This document shows positions 41,332 through 50,792 of a stretch of DNA of 64,000 nt, piece after piece. Source of the stretch: Pelosinus sp. UFO1 (GTDB lineage: Bacteria; Bacillota; Negativicutes; DSM-13327); contig NZ_CP008852.1 of the NCBI RefSeq assembly GCF_000725345.1, positions 2,323,693 through 2,387,692 on the forward strand, read 5' to 3'. The translations under genes and the position numbers were made by a program. Positions within the stretch are counted from its first letter, which is position 1. Each line of letters starts with the position of its first letter. The notes beneath the pieces are model-generated. The model did not search any database and was not told where the DNA came from. It saw nothing but the letters and a program-made list of their open reading frames with translations.

Positions 41332-43857
41332 TTAACCTTTAGGTTTTATTTCTTCCATTGTGAAAGCTTCAATTACATCGCCTTCTTTAAGATCACGGAA
41401 TTTATCAACAGTAATACCACATTCATAACCTGCAGCAACTTCTTTTACGTCATCTTTAAAACGTCGTAATGATTCTAACTCACCTTCATGTATTACGATA
41501 CCATTACGGATTACACGTACTTGGGAGGAGTTGAGTATTTTTCCTTCTAAGACATAAGCTCCTGCAATAACAACCTTTGATATTGTAAACAGTTGACGTA
41601 TTTCTACGCGGCCTTGAATTACTTCTTTAAATTCTGGCGCCAACATGCCTGTCATAGCAGCTTCTACATCATGTAATGCTTCATAAATAACACGATACAG
41701 TCTGATATCAATTTTCTCAGACTCACCAGCTTTGCGTGCATTACCATCAGGACGAACATTAAATCCTATGATTAAGGCGTTGGAAGCAGAGGCCAACATT
41801 ACATCAGATTCATTAATAGCACCAACTCCAGCGTGTACAATGCTTACTCTTACTTCCTTGTTATTAGCATTTAAGGCTAATAAAGATTGGCGTAACGCTT
41901 CAACAGAGCCCTGAACATCAGCTTTAATAACAATATTCAAATCCTGAATATTCCCATCTTGGATTTGTTTAAATAAATCATCTAAGGAAACTTTTTGAGA
42001 TTGCATTAACTCATCAGTACGTCTTTTAGCAATACGTTTTTCTGCTACAGCTCTTGCTATTTTTTCATCTACAGCGACAAGAACATCACCTGCTTGTGGT
42101 ACATCGGCCAAGCCAAGTACCTCTACAGGAGTAGATGGTTCCGCTTTTTTCACTTTTTCACCACGATCATTGACCATAGCTCGAACTTTACCATAGGCAA
42201 TACCAGCAATAATAGTATCACCAATATGCAGAGTTCCTTTTTGCACTAAAACAGTAGCTACAGGGCCTCTTCCTTTATCAAGCTTTGCTTCAATAATAGT
42301 GCCATAAGCTTGGCGGTTCGGATTAGCCTTAATTTCTTGCATTTCTGCTACGAGCAATACCATTTCTAAAAGTTCATTAATACCAGTTTTTTGTTGAGCA
42401 GAAACTGGTACCATAATAGCATCTCCACCCCAGTCTTCAGAAACAAGACCGTAGTCAGATAATTGCTGTTTAATTCTATCAGGGTTCGCTCCGGGGCGAT
42501 CCATTTTATTAATAGCTACAATGATAGGGACGTTAGCAGATTTAGCATGATTGATAGCTTCAATCGTTTGTGGCATAACTCCATCATCGGCTGCTACAAC
42601 TAAAATTGCAATATCAGTAACTTGAGCACCTCGAGCTCGCATAGCTGTGAAGGCTTCATGACCAGGTGTGTCAAGAAAAACGATCTTTTTCCCTTGACAA
42701 GTAACCTTATAGGCACCGATGTGTTGCGTGATCCCACCAGCTTCTTGGGAAGTTACATGAGTTTGTCTGATTGAATCTAATAAAGAAGTCTTGCCATGAT
42801 CAACATGTCCCATAACAGTGACAACTGGCGGTCTATGCACAAGACTAGCAGGATCATCTTCAATCTCCGCGATTTCAGTAGGATCTTCTTCAGGTGGTAG
42901 TTCTTGTACAGCAACACCAAATTCTGTAGCAAGCAGCGAGGCAGTTTCAAAATCAAGATCTTGGTTTATGGTAGCCATAACTCCAAGCATCATAAGCTTT
43001 TTAATGACTTCACCGACTTCGCGACATAGTTTGCTAGCCAATTCTTTTACAGTAATTGACTCGCCTAATTTAACACTTTTTGGTTTCGGTGGTTCAACTT
43101 TAACAGTAGGGGCTGCGTTACGAGGTTGAAATCCGCGATTTTGTTGTGGCTTTTTATTAAAGTTCCCTGCGCCTTGGTTTCTTGAGCCATTATTATTTGC
43201 GGGACGATTGTTATTCGATTGGAAACGGTTAGGAGGAGCAGCAGGTCTAGAGTGAACGGAAGGTTGTTGCGTTCCTGCATTTCGGGGTTGTAAAATTTGT
43301 GTATTTGGGGAATTCTGCTGCATTGGACGTTGTGGGTTTTGGTGCACAGGACGTTGCGAATTTTGTTGTGCAGGACGTTGTTGATTTTGAAATGGAGTTT
43401 GCGTAGGGCGTTGTGGGTTTTGGGAATTTTGCTGCATTGGACGCTGTGTATTTTGTTGTGGTCTATTTAGATTGTTATTGTTTTGATTGGGTTGATTCTG
43501 CATAGGACGTTGTTGTTGATTTTGGAAAGAACGTTGGTCGCCTCTATTGACAAAGGATTGTTGCCTATCATTTGCAGGACGGCTCTCTTGTTTGATCGGC
43601 TGTTGAGTCTGTACCCTTGGTTTGTTTTCGATACGTTCTGTATTTTGTTGGGATTGAATTGCATTATTTTGTGGTACTGTTGAAGGTGTAGTAGTTATTT
43701 TATGAGCAAATGTTCTTGTAATAAGGTTTTTGGCATCATCATCCACACTACTCATATGATTTTTTGCTTCCATATTATTTCTTACTAAAATATCAATTAT
43801 AACCTTACTCGTTGTGTTAAAATCTTTGGCTAATTCATATATTCTATATTTGGACAT
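41332..43857 (-). CDS. infB: translation initiation factor IF-2
   Basis: An 841-residue IF-2, longer than the 716 of B. subtilis. A first IF2_N domain (1-about 52; [21 protein letters not shown]), then a long linker (about 55-255) almost entirely of Gln, Asn, Pro and Arg with repeated Q-R-P units, a second IF2_N domain (about 265-320), the GTPase domain (G1 GHVDHGKT, G3 DTPGHE, G4 NKMD), and domains II-IV. It binds fMet-tRNA and promotes subunit joining. Start ATG at 43857 with GGGGGT upstream. It sits in the nusA-infB operon. Confidence 0.97.
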   Translation of the reverse strand: MSKYRIYELAKDFNTTSKVIIDILVRNNMEAKNHMSSVDDDAKNLITRTFAHKITTTPSTVPQNNAIQSQQNTERIENKPRVQTQQPIKQESRPANDRQQSFVNRGDQRSFQNQQQRPMQNQPNQNNNNLNRPQQNTQRPMQQNSQNPQRPTQTPFQNQQRPAQQNSQRPVHQNPQRPMQQNSPNTQILQPRNAGTQQPSVHSRPAAPPNRFQSNNNRPANNNGSRNQGAGNFNKKPQQNRGFQPRNAAPTVKVEPPKPKSVKLGESITVKELASKLCREVGEVIKKLMMLGVMATINQDLDFETASLLATEFGVAVQELPPEEDPTEIAEIEDDPASLVHRPPVVTVMGHVDHGKTSLLDSIRQTHVTSQEAGGITQHIGAYKVTCQGKKIVFLDTPGHEAFTAMRARGAQVTDIAILVVAADDGVMPQTIEAINHAKSANVPIIVAINKMDRPGANPDRIKQQLSDYGLVSEDWGGDAIMVPVSAQQKTGINELLEMVLLVAEMQEIKANPNRQAYGTIIEAKLDKGRGPVATVLVQKGTLHIGDTIIAGIAYGKVRAMVNDRGEKVKKAEPSTPVEVLGLADVPQAGDVLVAVDEKIARAVAEKRIAKRRTDELMQSQKVSLDDLFKQIQDGNIQDLNIVIKADVQGSVEALRQSLLALNANNKEVRVSIVHAGVGAINESDVMLASASNALIIGFNVRPDGNARKAGESEKIDIRLYRVIYEALHDVEAAMTGMLAPEFKEVIQGRVEIRQLFTISKVVIAGAYVLEGKILNSSQVRVIRNGIVIHEGELESLRRFKDDVKEVAAGYECGITVDKFRDLKEGDVIEAFTMEEIKPKG
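43313..43545 (-). repeat. imperfect coding repeats in the IF-2 linker
   Basis: A degenerate repeat with the core GGACGTTG/GGACGCTG recurs about every 20-40 nt (for example near 43323, 43350, 43373, 43438 and 43505), encoding Q-R-P-M/A-Q-Q-N-like units. It looks like tandem expansion of a short coding unit. Confidence 0.7.
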
Positions 43858-43898
43858 TCATCTACCCCCATTTTCTATCTCTCTCGTAATAATACCAG

Positions 43899-44207
43899 CT
43901 AACTACTAAGTAACTTTTTGACCGTATTACTAAAACCACTATCTGTTAACGCTAACGCTGCACGGTACACCTTGCCGATACAATGCCCCAATTGATCTTT
44001 TGAAAAAGTTTCATAAATCTCGACATTATAATAGGCAGCCATATCACGATAGCCTTTTTTTGTGGATTCAGAACAATCTGTGGCAATGATAAGAAGTTTA
44101 GCGTTACCTGACTTAACTGCTTTTTCAACGGACAATTCGCCTGAAACTATTTTTCCAGCTTTTTGTGCTAGACCTAACATTGAAATTATTTTATCTTCTT
44201 TTATCAT
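43899..44207 (-). CDS. ylxQ: L7Ae-family ribosomal-like protein YlxQ
   Basis: A 102-residue L7Ae/L30e/S12e-fold protein, as at this place in Bacillus. Pattern LGLAQKAGKIVSGELSVEKAVKSGNAKLLIIATDCS is typical of K-turn RNA binders. Its ATG overlaps the ylxR stop by 4 nt. The RNA target is not known from the sequence. Confidence 0.92.
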   Translation of the reverse strand: MIKEDKIISMLGLAQKAGKIVSGELSVEKAVKSGNAKLLIIATDCSESTKKGYRDMAAYYNVEIYETFSKDQLGHCIGKVYRAALALTDSGFSNTVKKLLSS

Positions 44208-44470
44208 ATTATAATACCAGATCTTAATTGTTCATAGATCTGAGGATCAACGACCCTTTTTAACGCTCGTTCTAATCTTTTCTCTTTAAATGCCTTTAAC
44301 AAACATTGTTCATTAGAGCAAAGATATGCACCCCGTCCTGACTTTTTACCTGTAGTATCTAAAATAACTTCATTATCAGGTGTGCGGACGACACGTAACA
44401 GCTCTTTCTTGTTTTTCATTTCTTGGCAACCAACACACATACGCTGAGGAGTTTTTTTCTGTATAACCAT
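44204..44470 (-). CDS. ylxR: YlxR (RnpM) family RNA-binding protein
   Basis: An 88-residue YlxR with MCVGCQEMKNKKELLRVVR and GRGAYLCSNEQCLLKAFKEKRLERAL, the conserved nucleic-acid binding surface. The family has been linked to RNase P control in B. subtilis (RnpM). It lies between nusA and ylxQ. Confidence 0.94.
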   Translation of the reverse strand: MVIQKKTPQRMCVGCQEMKNKKELLRVVRTPDNEVILDTTGKKSGRGAYLCSNEQCLLKAFKEKRLERALKRVVDPQIYEQLRSGIII

Positions 44471-44479
44471 AAAATCCTC

Positions 44480-45517
44480 CTAGGAATTAACTTGAGATTC
44501 GCTTTTAATATCAATTTTCCAACCGGTTAGTTTTGCTGCTAGACGAGCATTCTGACCTTCTTTGCCGATTGCTAAGGACAATTGATAATCTGGCACTACC
44601 ACTCGTGAAATCTTTTCTACTTCATTAATTTCTACACTGACTACTTTAGCGGGGCTCAATGCATTGGCAATGTATTTGGCTGGATCCGTATTCCATTTTA
44701 CAATATCTACTTTTTCGCCCTTTAGTTCATTGACAATCGACTGCACTCGCATACCTTTATGTCCAACACAAGCACCTACTGGATCGACATTTTCGTCCCG
44801 TGAGTAAACTGCAAATTTGGAGCGTAAACCTGGTTCTCTAGCTACCGATTTTATTTCAACAACCCCATCATGAATTTCTGGGACTTCTAATTCAAATAAG
44901 CGTTTCAATAGACCAGGATGGGTACGGGATACTAAAATTTGTGGTCCTTTTGTGGTCTTTTTCACTTCAATTATATATGTTTTTAGTCGATCACCATGTT
45001 TATAAACTTCCCCGGCAATTTGTTCAGAAGGTGCTAAGATGGCTTCCGCTTTGCCAAGATCGATATACACGTTCTTTTGTTCAATGCGTTGCACAATACC
45101 AGTGAGGATATCACTTTCGCGGTTTGAAAATTCATCATAAATTATACCGCGCTCCGCTTCTCGAATACGTTGCACTACTACTTGTTTTGCTGTTTGGGCT
45201 GCAATTCGGCCGAAATTTTTGGGTGTAACCTCTATTTCAACAATATCCTCTAAATCATAACGTACGTCTAATAGACGAGCTTCATTTAAATCTATTTCTA
45301 GTCGTGCATCTGTTACTACATCTACTACAGTTTTTCTCGCATATACATGAATTTCACCTGTTGTACGTTCTAACGACACTCTTACATTTTGAGCTGAGCT
45401 AAAATTTCGTTTGTAAGCTGAGATAAGTGCTGCTTCAATTGCCTCAAACAATATTTCAGGAGCAATCCCCTTTTCCTTGCCTAGTTGTTCAAAAGCTTGC
45501 ATGAATTCTGCGTTCAC
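44480..45517 (-). CDS. nusA: transcription termination/antitermination factor NusA
   Basis: A 345-residue NusA without the C-terminal acidic repeats of E. coli. N-terminal RNA polymerase-binding domain (1-about 125), S1 domain (about 135-200; GIVQRIEQKNVYIDLG), two KH domains (about 205-345; DPVGACVGHKGMRVQSIV, LAIGKEGQNARLAAKLTG). GTG start at 45517 with AGGAGG. Governs pausing and termination. Confidence 0.97.
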   Translation of the reverse strand: MNAEFMQAFEQLGKEKGIAPEILFEAIEAALISAYKRNFSSAQNVRVSLERTTGEIHVYARKTVVDVVTDARLEIDLNEARLLDVRYDLEDIVEIEVTPKNFGRIAAQTAKQVVVQRIREAERGIIYDEFSNRESDILTGIVQRIEQKNVYIDLGKAEAILAPSEQIAGEVYKHGDRLKTYIIEVKKTTKGPQILVSRTHPGLLKRLFELEVPEIHDGVVEIKSVAREPGLRSKFAVYSRDENVDPVGACVGHKGMRVQSIVNELKGEKVDIVKWNTDPAKYIANALSPAKVVSVEINEVEKISRVVVPDYQLSLAIGKEGQNARLAAKLTGWKIDIKSESQVNS

Positions 45518-45544
45518 TTAAATTCCTCCTATTCAATTTTTATA

Positions 45545-46003
45545 TTAAAAGTCAACATATAACCTAACTTGAGACGTTTGATTGCGTGGAATCTTAAGTT
45601 CAGTGCCATCTACATCAATACTGATTTCACCGTTACTTAAGTTGTTTAATGTACCTACAATACTTTTTTTCCCATTGATTGGCGTAAATGTGGTGATTTC
45701 AATTTTATCACCAACATGGCGAACAAAATCTCGATCTTTTCGTAATGCACGATCAAGCCCAGGTGAAGAAACTTCTAAATAATAGCTTTCCTTAATCGGG
45801 TCAAGTTCTTCAAGTTTAGCTTCTAGCCGTTCACTTACCCAATGACAGTCTTCAATTTCAATACCGCCTTCTTTATCTAAAAAGATGCGTAAATACCATT
45901 CACGTTCCTTGATATATTCCACATCTACCAATTCAATTACGCTTTCAGCAACGATCTCTTGAACAAGCTTCTCTACTAAATTTTCAATGTGCTCTTTCGA
46001 CAT
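45545..46003 (-). CDS. rimP: ribosome maturation factor RimP
   Basis: A 152-residue RimP; pattern LVDVEYIKEREWYLRIFLDKEGGIEIEDCHWVSERLEAKLE and YLEVSSPGLDRALRKDRDFVRHVG is diagnostic. Needed for 30S maturation. First gene of the rimP-nusA-ylxR-ylxQ-infB-rbfA-nrnA-truB run. A hairpin leader precedes it. Confidence 0.96.
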   Translation of the reverse strand: MSKEHIENLVEKLVQEIVAESVIELVDVEYIKEREWYLRIFLDKEGGIEIEDCHWVSERLEAKLEELDPIKESYYLEVSSPGLDRALRKDRDFVRHVGDKIEITTFTPINGKKSIVGTLNNLSNGEISIDVDGTELKIPRNQTSQVRLYVDF

Positions 46004-46107
46004 AAAATCCTCCTACCTACGTATATTTCTCTACCACCTTAGTGTTGCTAATAATATGTATGCTTATACCCTATATTTGGTAGGATAAAATAGCCACTAA
46101 GCTGAAA

Positions 46108-46128
46108 GAGTGGGTATTATACCCACTC
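46108..46128 (-). promoter_or_regulatory. leader hairpin upstream of rimP
   Basis: A perfect 9-bp stem GAGTGGGTA / TACCCACTC with loop TTA, about 105 nt before the rimP ATG. On the minus strand a TATAAT-like box (near 46155) lies just upstream, so a transcript could begin close to the hairpin. No T run follows. No good -35 was seen. Confidence 0.5.
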
Positions 46129-46200
46129 CTTCGGCGCTAAAAAAACAATTATACTATCAATTAGTATATCACTACCTACTTGCATTTACAATAAGAATTT

Positions 46201-46242
46201 AGTAAAAGTTAATGGATTTATAACAATTCATTAACTTTTACT
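46201..46242 (-). terminator. terminator of polC
   Basis: A perfect 14-bp stem (46201-46214 with 46229-46242) with a 14-nt loop, 12 nt past the polC stop; the minus-strand tail is AAATTCTTATTG, so the T run lies within the stem. Confidence 0.75.
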
Positions 46243-46254
46243 ATGTCTTTTGTG

Positions 46255-49200
46255 TTAAGCAAACAGCATCATTTGATCGGATTCTGGTAAATCACCAAGA
46301 CAACCATGTGTCTTTAAAATATCAACCACTGTTTTTGATATATGGGCCCTATTTCTTAAATCGTCTAAAGAAGAAAAAGGATTGCCGCCACGGGTTAACA
46401 CAATATTATGAGCAGCATTTTCCCCTACCCCTTGTAAGGAAGATAAGGGCGGTAATAATCCATTATCAACAACTAAGAATTTAGTTGCATCTGATTTATA
46501 TAAATCTACTCTTTGGAAGGTAAATCCCCGCAAATACATCTCTAAAGCCATTTCAACAATTGTAAGTAATCCTTTTTCCTTGGCTGTTATATTATTACCT
46601 TTTGCCTCAAACTCTGCCAATTTATTACGTAAGGCAACTTGCCCTTGCAAAACAAGTTCAGCGTCAAAATCAGTACCTCTTACCGTGAAATAGGCGGCAT
46701 AAAAGGCTACTGGGTGATGTACTTTACAGTAAGCGATGCGAAAAGCCATCATAACGTAAGCCACGGCATGGGCTTTTGGAAACATATACTTAATTTTTTG
46801 ACAAGATTCAATATACCACTCAGGCACATTTTTTTCCTTTAATTTTGCTACATCTTCTGGTTTTACGCCTTTTCCTTTGCGAACGCCTTCCATAATTTTA
46901 AAGGCTAATTGTGGCTCGACCCCTTTTTGTATAAGATATACCATAATGTCATCACGGGCAGAAATGGCTTCGGATAACTTTGCCGTACCAGCTTTAATTA
47001 AGTCTTGTGCATTATTGAGCCACACATCAGTACCATGGGAAAAACCACTGATTCTTACTAATTCACTAAATGTTTTTGGTTTTGTATCTTCTAACATTTG
47101 TCTAACAAATTTGGTTCCAAATTCTGGGATGCCAAATGTACCAACAGTGCTACCTAATTGGTCAGGCGTTAAGTTTAACGCTGTTGTTGTGGAAAATAAG
47201 CTCATGGTTTCTGGGTCATCCAAGGAAATAGTTTTGGCATCAATTTCCGTTAAATCTTCTAGCATACGAATTACAGTTGGATCATCATGACCAAGGATAT
47301 CAAGTTTAACTAGTCGACTACTAATGGAATGATAGTCAAAATGAGTAGTGATTGTACCTGAACTTTTGTCATCAGCAGGATGCTGAATTGGTGTAAAGTG
47401 ATGTACATCCATATCTCTTGGCACAACCATAATACCACCTGGATGTTGGCCTGTTGTTCTTTTTACTCCAGTGCAACCACTAATTAACGCATTAATATAA
47501 GCGTTACGTGGTGTGATTCCTTTGTCAGTAAAATAATTTTTTACATATCCATAGGCTGTTTTATCAGCTACAGTAGCAATCGTTCCTGCTCGGAATACAT
47601 TATCTTTGCCAAATAGTTCCTCGGTATATTTATGGGCAGTCGGTTGATAATGACCGGAAAAATTTAAATCGATATCAGGAACTTTGTCACCATGAAATCC
47701 CATAAAAACAGCAAAGGGAATATCATGGCCATTTTTGATGGTTTTAGAATTACATTGTGGACATTGTTTATCAGGTAAGTCAAAACCACCACCGTAACTA
47801 CCATCGGTTACAAATTCACTAAATTTACATTTAGGACAACTCCAATGAGGTGGCAATGGATTAACCTCTGTTATATCTGTCATCGTAGCTACAAAAGAGG
47901 ATCCGACAGAACCTCGAGAACCTACTAGATAACCATCATCAAGTGATTTTTTTACTAGTTTGTGAGCAATAAGATATAAAACAGCAAAACCATTATTAAT
48001 AATCGCATCTAACTCGTATTTTAAGCGTTCCGCTACAACCGCAGGTAATGGATTGCCATATATTTGTTCAGCTTTATTATACGACATAGAACGTATTTGA
48101 TCTTCAGCACCAGGGATTTGCGGTGAGTACAGTTCATCAGGTATTGGTTTAAAATTATCAATAAGTTCATTAATACGTCTTGGGTTTTCTACGACGACTT
48201 CATAAGCCTTTTCTTCGCCAAGATACATAAATTCATTCATCATCTCTTCTGTTGTCCGAAAATATAAGGGAGGCTGCTGATCAGCATCGCTAAAACCTTT
48301 GCCAGCCATCATAATGCGCCTGTAAACTTCATCTTCGGGATTTAAAAAATGTACATCACAAGTTGCGACTACTAATTTATTAAGTTTGAGGCCTATCTCA
48401 CAAACCCTACGATTGATTTGCCGTAATCCTTCTTCATTTGCTACCATACCTTCTCTTATTAAAAAGGAGTTATTCCCGATAGGCTGAATTTCTAGATAAT
48501 CGTAAAAGCTAGCAATTTTAATTAATTCATCCTCATTCTCTCCGCGTAATATCGCCTGAATTAATTCGCCTGCTTCACAAGCCGAGCCTAATAATAAGCC
48601 TTCTCGATATTCCATAAGAATCTTACGGGGTACGCGAGGGGTTCGATACAAATATTTTAGGTGGGATAAAGAAACTAATCGATATAAATTTCGTAAACCG
48701 ATACTGTTTTTGGCTAAAATAATAATGTGACGAGCTTTTTTTACATCATCTTCTATTAAGTAGCCTTCCATGCCATAAATTACTTTTATTCCTGCTTTAA
48801 CGGCAGCTTCATGAGCTTCAGGAAAAGCCTGTACGACGCCATGATCTGTAATTGCCACTGCTGAGTGGCCCCACTTAGCAGCGGTTTTAATAAGATCTTT
48901 TGCCGAGACCATTGCATCCATATTACTCATACGAGTATGGGCATGTAATTCAATTCGTGTTTTAGGAGCATTATCCATTCGACTTATTTGATCTACTCTA
49001 CACATACTATCAGCATACAACACTAATTCATTACTGTATTTATCAAATTGAACTGTACCTTTGGCTTTTATGGTCATACCTTTTGTCAATGAAGTTGATA
49101 CCTTGTCAATTTGTTGTTTATCCTTGTCTTCAAAAAATACCTTACCACTAAGACCATCTGTTAAGTCCCCAATATCAAAGGTTAACAGTTGTCGCCCTGA

Positions 49201-49923
49201 ACGCAATTCTCTTAGCTCAAAATTAACAAGCTGCCCTTCTACGATAACATTTCGGGCTTCTTCCTGAATTGTACTCATGGGTACGGGATCTGCTTTAATA
49301 TTTCTACCAAAAATGACTGGATTATCTACTTTTGTTTCACTAGGCGATTTGTAATCTGATATAGCCTCTAAATATTCGGGTGTTAATAAGTCATCATCAG
49401 AAATAATGTTATCTTCAGCAGCAGTTGTAATACATTTAATGGTACAATTACGTCCAAATTCTTCTACCATAAATTTCTGCATACTTTGTACAACTCCATG
49501 CGTAGCAAAAATCTCTGCAGCTAAATCACCAATAGTCTCAAGGGTTAAGGTATGTCCATCAAAGCTCCATTTGGCACTTAAAAGTAAATGTTTAATAGAA
49601 TAAATATTTTTTGAAATGTGTGTTACAAAATCCGTCCAATTATTTGCTAAATAATCTTCTAAAACTTTTACAGTTTGTATGAAATTAACTTTTTTCAAGC
49701 CACAATCAGTACAAAACTTTTCTTCAGCCAAGGCGACTATTTGACTGGATAACTTCTGGGGAACTGTAATAAATACATCCCAGGTGTTGGTAGTCGTATG
49801 TACCTCAACTTTAGTAACTTTACAAGACTTAACTAATTCTTTGTCTTCTGGCTTAATCGATAGTTGTGTAATAAATGTTAAAAAATTTTCAGGATTATCC
49901 GGTATGATACAATAACTATACAT
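46255..49923 (-). CDS. polC: DNA polymerase III PolC lacking the exonuclease domain
   Basis: A 1222-residue PolC-type replicative polymerase, about 215 residues shorter than B. subtilis PolC. Order: N-terminal domains, OB fold (about 225-310), PHP domain (start ELHAHTRMSNMDAM at 325, AITDHGVV, YGMEGYLIEDD to 393, then directly KKARHIIILAKN), zinc-binding CPKC...CPQC, palm with PDIDLNFSG, fingers and C-terminal HhH region. The DnaQ-like 3'-5' exonuclease normally inserted after the YGME segment is absent, and no FDVETTG motif occurs anywhere. PHP metal residues are kept (including CDVHFL). Proofreading must come from PHP, from another protein, or be missing. Confidence 0.96.
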   Translation of the reverse strand: MYSYCIIPDNPENFLTFITQLSIKPEDKELVKSCKVTKVEVHTTTNTWDVFITVPQKLSSQIVALAEEKFCTDCGLKKVNFIQTVKVLEDYLANNWTDFVTHISKNIYSIKHLLLSAKWSFDGHTLTLETIGDLAAEIFATHGVVQSMQKFMVEEFGRNCTIKCITTAAEDNIISDDDLLTPEYLEAISDYKSPSETKVDNPVIFGRNIKADPVPMSTIQEEARNVIVEGQLVNFELRELRSGRQLLTFDIGDLTDGLSGKVFFEDKDKQQIDKVSTSLTKGMTIKAKGTVQFDKYSNELVLYADSMCRVDQISRMDNAPKTRIELHAHTRMSNMDAMVSAKDLIKTAAKWGHSAVAITDHGVVQAFPEAHEAAVKAGIKVIYGMEGYLIEDDVKKARHIIILAKNSIGLRNLYRLVSLSHLKYLYRTPRVPRKILMEYREGLLLGSACEAGELIQAILRGENEDELIKIASFYDYLEIQPIGNNSFLIREGMVANEEGLRQINRRVCEIGLKLNKLVVATCDVHFLNPEDEVYRRIMMAGKGFSDADQQPPLYFRTTEEMMNEFMYLGEEKAYEVVVENPRRINELIDNFKPIPDELYSPQIPGAEDQIRSMSYNKAEQIYGNPLPAVVAERLKYELDAIINNGFAVLYLIAHKLVKKSLDDGYLVGSRGSVGSSFVATMTDITEVNPLPPHWSCPKCKFSEFVTDGSYGGGFDLPDKQCPQCNSKTIKNGHDIPFAVFMGFHGDKVPDIDLNFSGHYQPTAHKYTEELFGKDNVFRAGTIATVADKTAYGYVKNYFTDKGITPRNAYINALISGCTGVKRTTGQHPGGIMVVPRDMDVHHFTPIQHPADDKSSGTITTHFDYHSISSRLVKLDILGHDDPTVIRMLEDLTEIDAKTISLDDPETMSLFSTTTALNLTPDQLGSTVGTFGIPEFGTKFVRQMLEDTKPKTFSELVRISGFSHGTDVWLNNAQDLIKAGTAKLSEAISARDDIMVYLIQKGVEPQLAFKIMEGVRKGKGVKPEDVAKLKEKNVPEWYIESCQKIKYMFPKAHAVAYVMMAFRIAYCKVHHPVAFYAAYFTVRGTDFDAELVLQGQVALRNKLAEFEAKGNNITAKEKGLLTIVEMALEMYLRGFTFQRVDLYKSDATKFLVVDNGLLPPLSSLQGVGENAAHNIVLTRGGNPFSSLDDLRNRAHISKTVVDILKTHGCLGDLPESDQMMLFA

Positions 49924-50103
49924 TTTCGAAAACCTCTTTCATGACCAGCACAATTAGGATTTTAAATCGTTTTAAGAGACATGATCATCATGTCATATGA
50001 AATTATTGGGGTGGAATAGTGTTTTTTCTTATTTTAACATATTTTTATATAATATAGAGACTGTAATTTAAAACCTTTTTTAAGAGAATGTAAAAGAAAG
50101 GAT

Positions 50104-50136
50104 ACGCCAAAGGACATCAAATCAATCCTTTGGCGT
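50104..50136 (-). terminator. terminator of the cobalamin operon
   Basis: A perfect 11-bp stem ACGCCAAAGGA / TCCTTTGGCGT with an 11-nt loop; minus strand continues ATCCTTTCTTTT. It lies after cobC. Confidence 0.85.
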
Positions 50137-50171
50137 GTTTACTTCTCTATTTTTTTGGTATATCCACTAAA

Positions 50172-50792
50172 CTACTGTTCATCTATGCCGCTTAGATGAT
50201 GTGAATCATTTACTAAGTCGACCAATATTTGGTTACCATGATATTCAAGTATATTAATAGCTGTGTTATCTTGCTTAATGTTCCAAAGATGATTGAGATG
50301 AATATTAAGCGCGGCACACAGTAATGTGCGTATGGTCCCCCCATGGGACACGACGACAATGGTTTGCGCTGGATGTTGTGAGACTAATTTGTCTAACGCA
50401 ATAGAGGCCCGCTCTTTTACTTCTTTAAAGCTTTCACCGCCGGGAATTTCAACTTCATCGGGATGAGTAAAGAGTGTTGTCATCTGCTCGGTACATTGAC
50501 TACTAATTTTTTCATAGGTTAACCCTTCCCATTGACCAAAATTAATTTCTCTAAATTCAGGTACCGTTGTCACTTGAAGATTATGTTTGTTAGCAATACA
50601 TGTTGCTGTTGTTAAGGCACGGCTTAAATCGCTGGCATATACGGCAGAAATTTTTTCATTAGCTAGACGATTTGCTGCTAACCTTGCTTGTTGTAACCCT
50701 TTTTCTGTTAATGCAACGTCACAATGCCCTTGGTATTTCATTTCTAAATTCCATAGAGTTTGACCATGACGTACTAAAATAACTTTTGTCAT
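50172..50792 (-). CDS. cobC: histidine phosphatase, probable alpha-ribazole phosphatase
   Basis: A 206-residue histidine phosphatase. LVRHGQTLWNLEMKYQGH carries the phospho-accepting His, with VVSHGGTIRTLL near the end. Within this cobalamin operon it most likely dephosphorylates alpha-ribazole-5'-phosphate or adenosylcobalamin phosphate. The fold itself is general, so the assignment relies on context. Its ATG overlaps the cobD stop by 4 nt. Confidence 0.88.
   Translation of the reverse strand: MTKVILVRHGQTLWNLEMKYQGHCDVALTEKGLQQARLAANRLANEKISAVYASDLSRALTTATCIANKHNLQVTTVPEFREINFGQWEGLTYEKISSQCTEQMTTLFTHPDEVEIPGGESFKEVKERASIALDKLVSQHPAQTIVVVSHGGTIRTLLCAALNIHLNHLWNIKQDNTAINILEYHGNQILVDLVNDSHHLSGIDEQ

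Noticed and set aside
43065-43280. 71-codon minus-strand frame within infB
   Set aside because: A shadow in another frame of the low-complexity IF-2 linker; no start site of its own.
43313-43545. Possible CRISPR array, because short units recur
   Set aside because: Units are imperfect, irregularly spaced, G/T-rich on the plus strand and encode the in-frame IF-2 linker.
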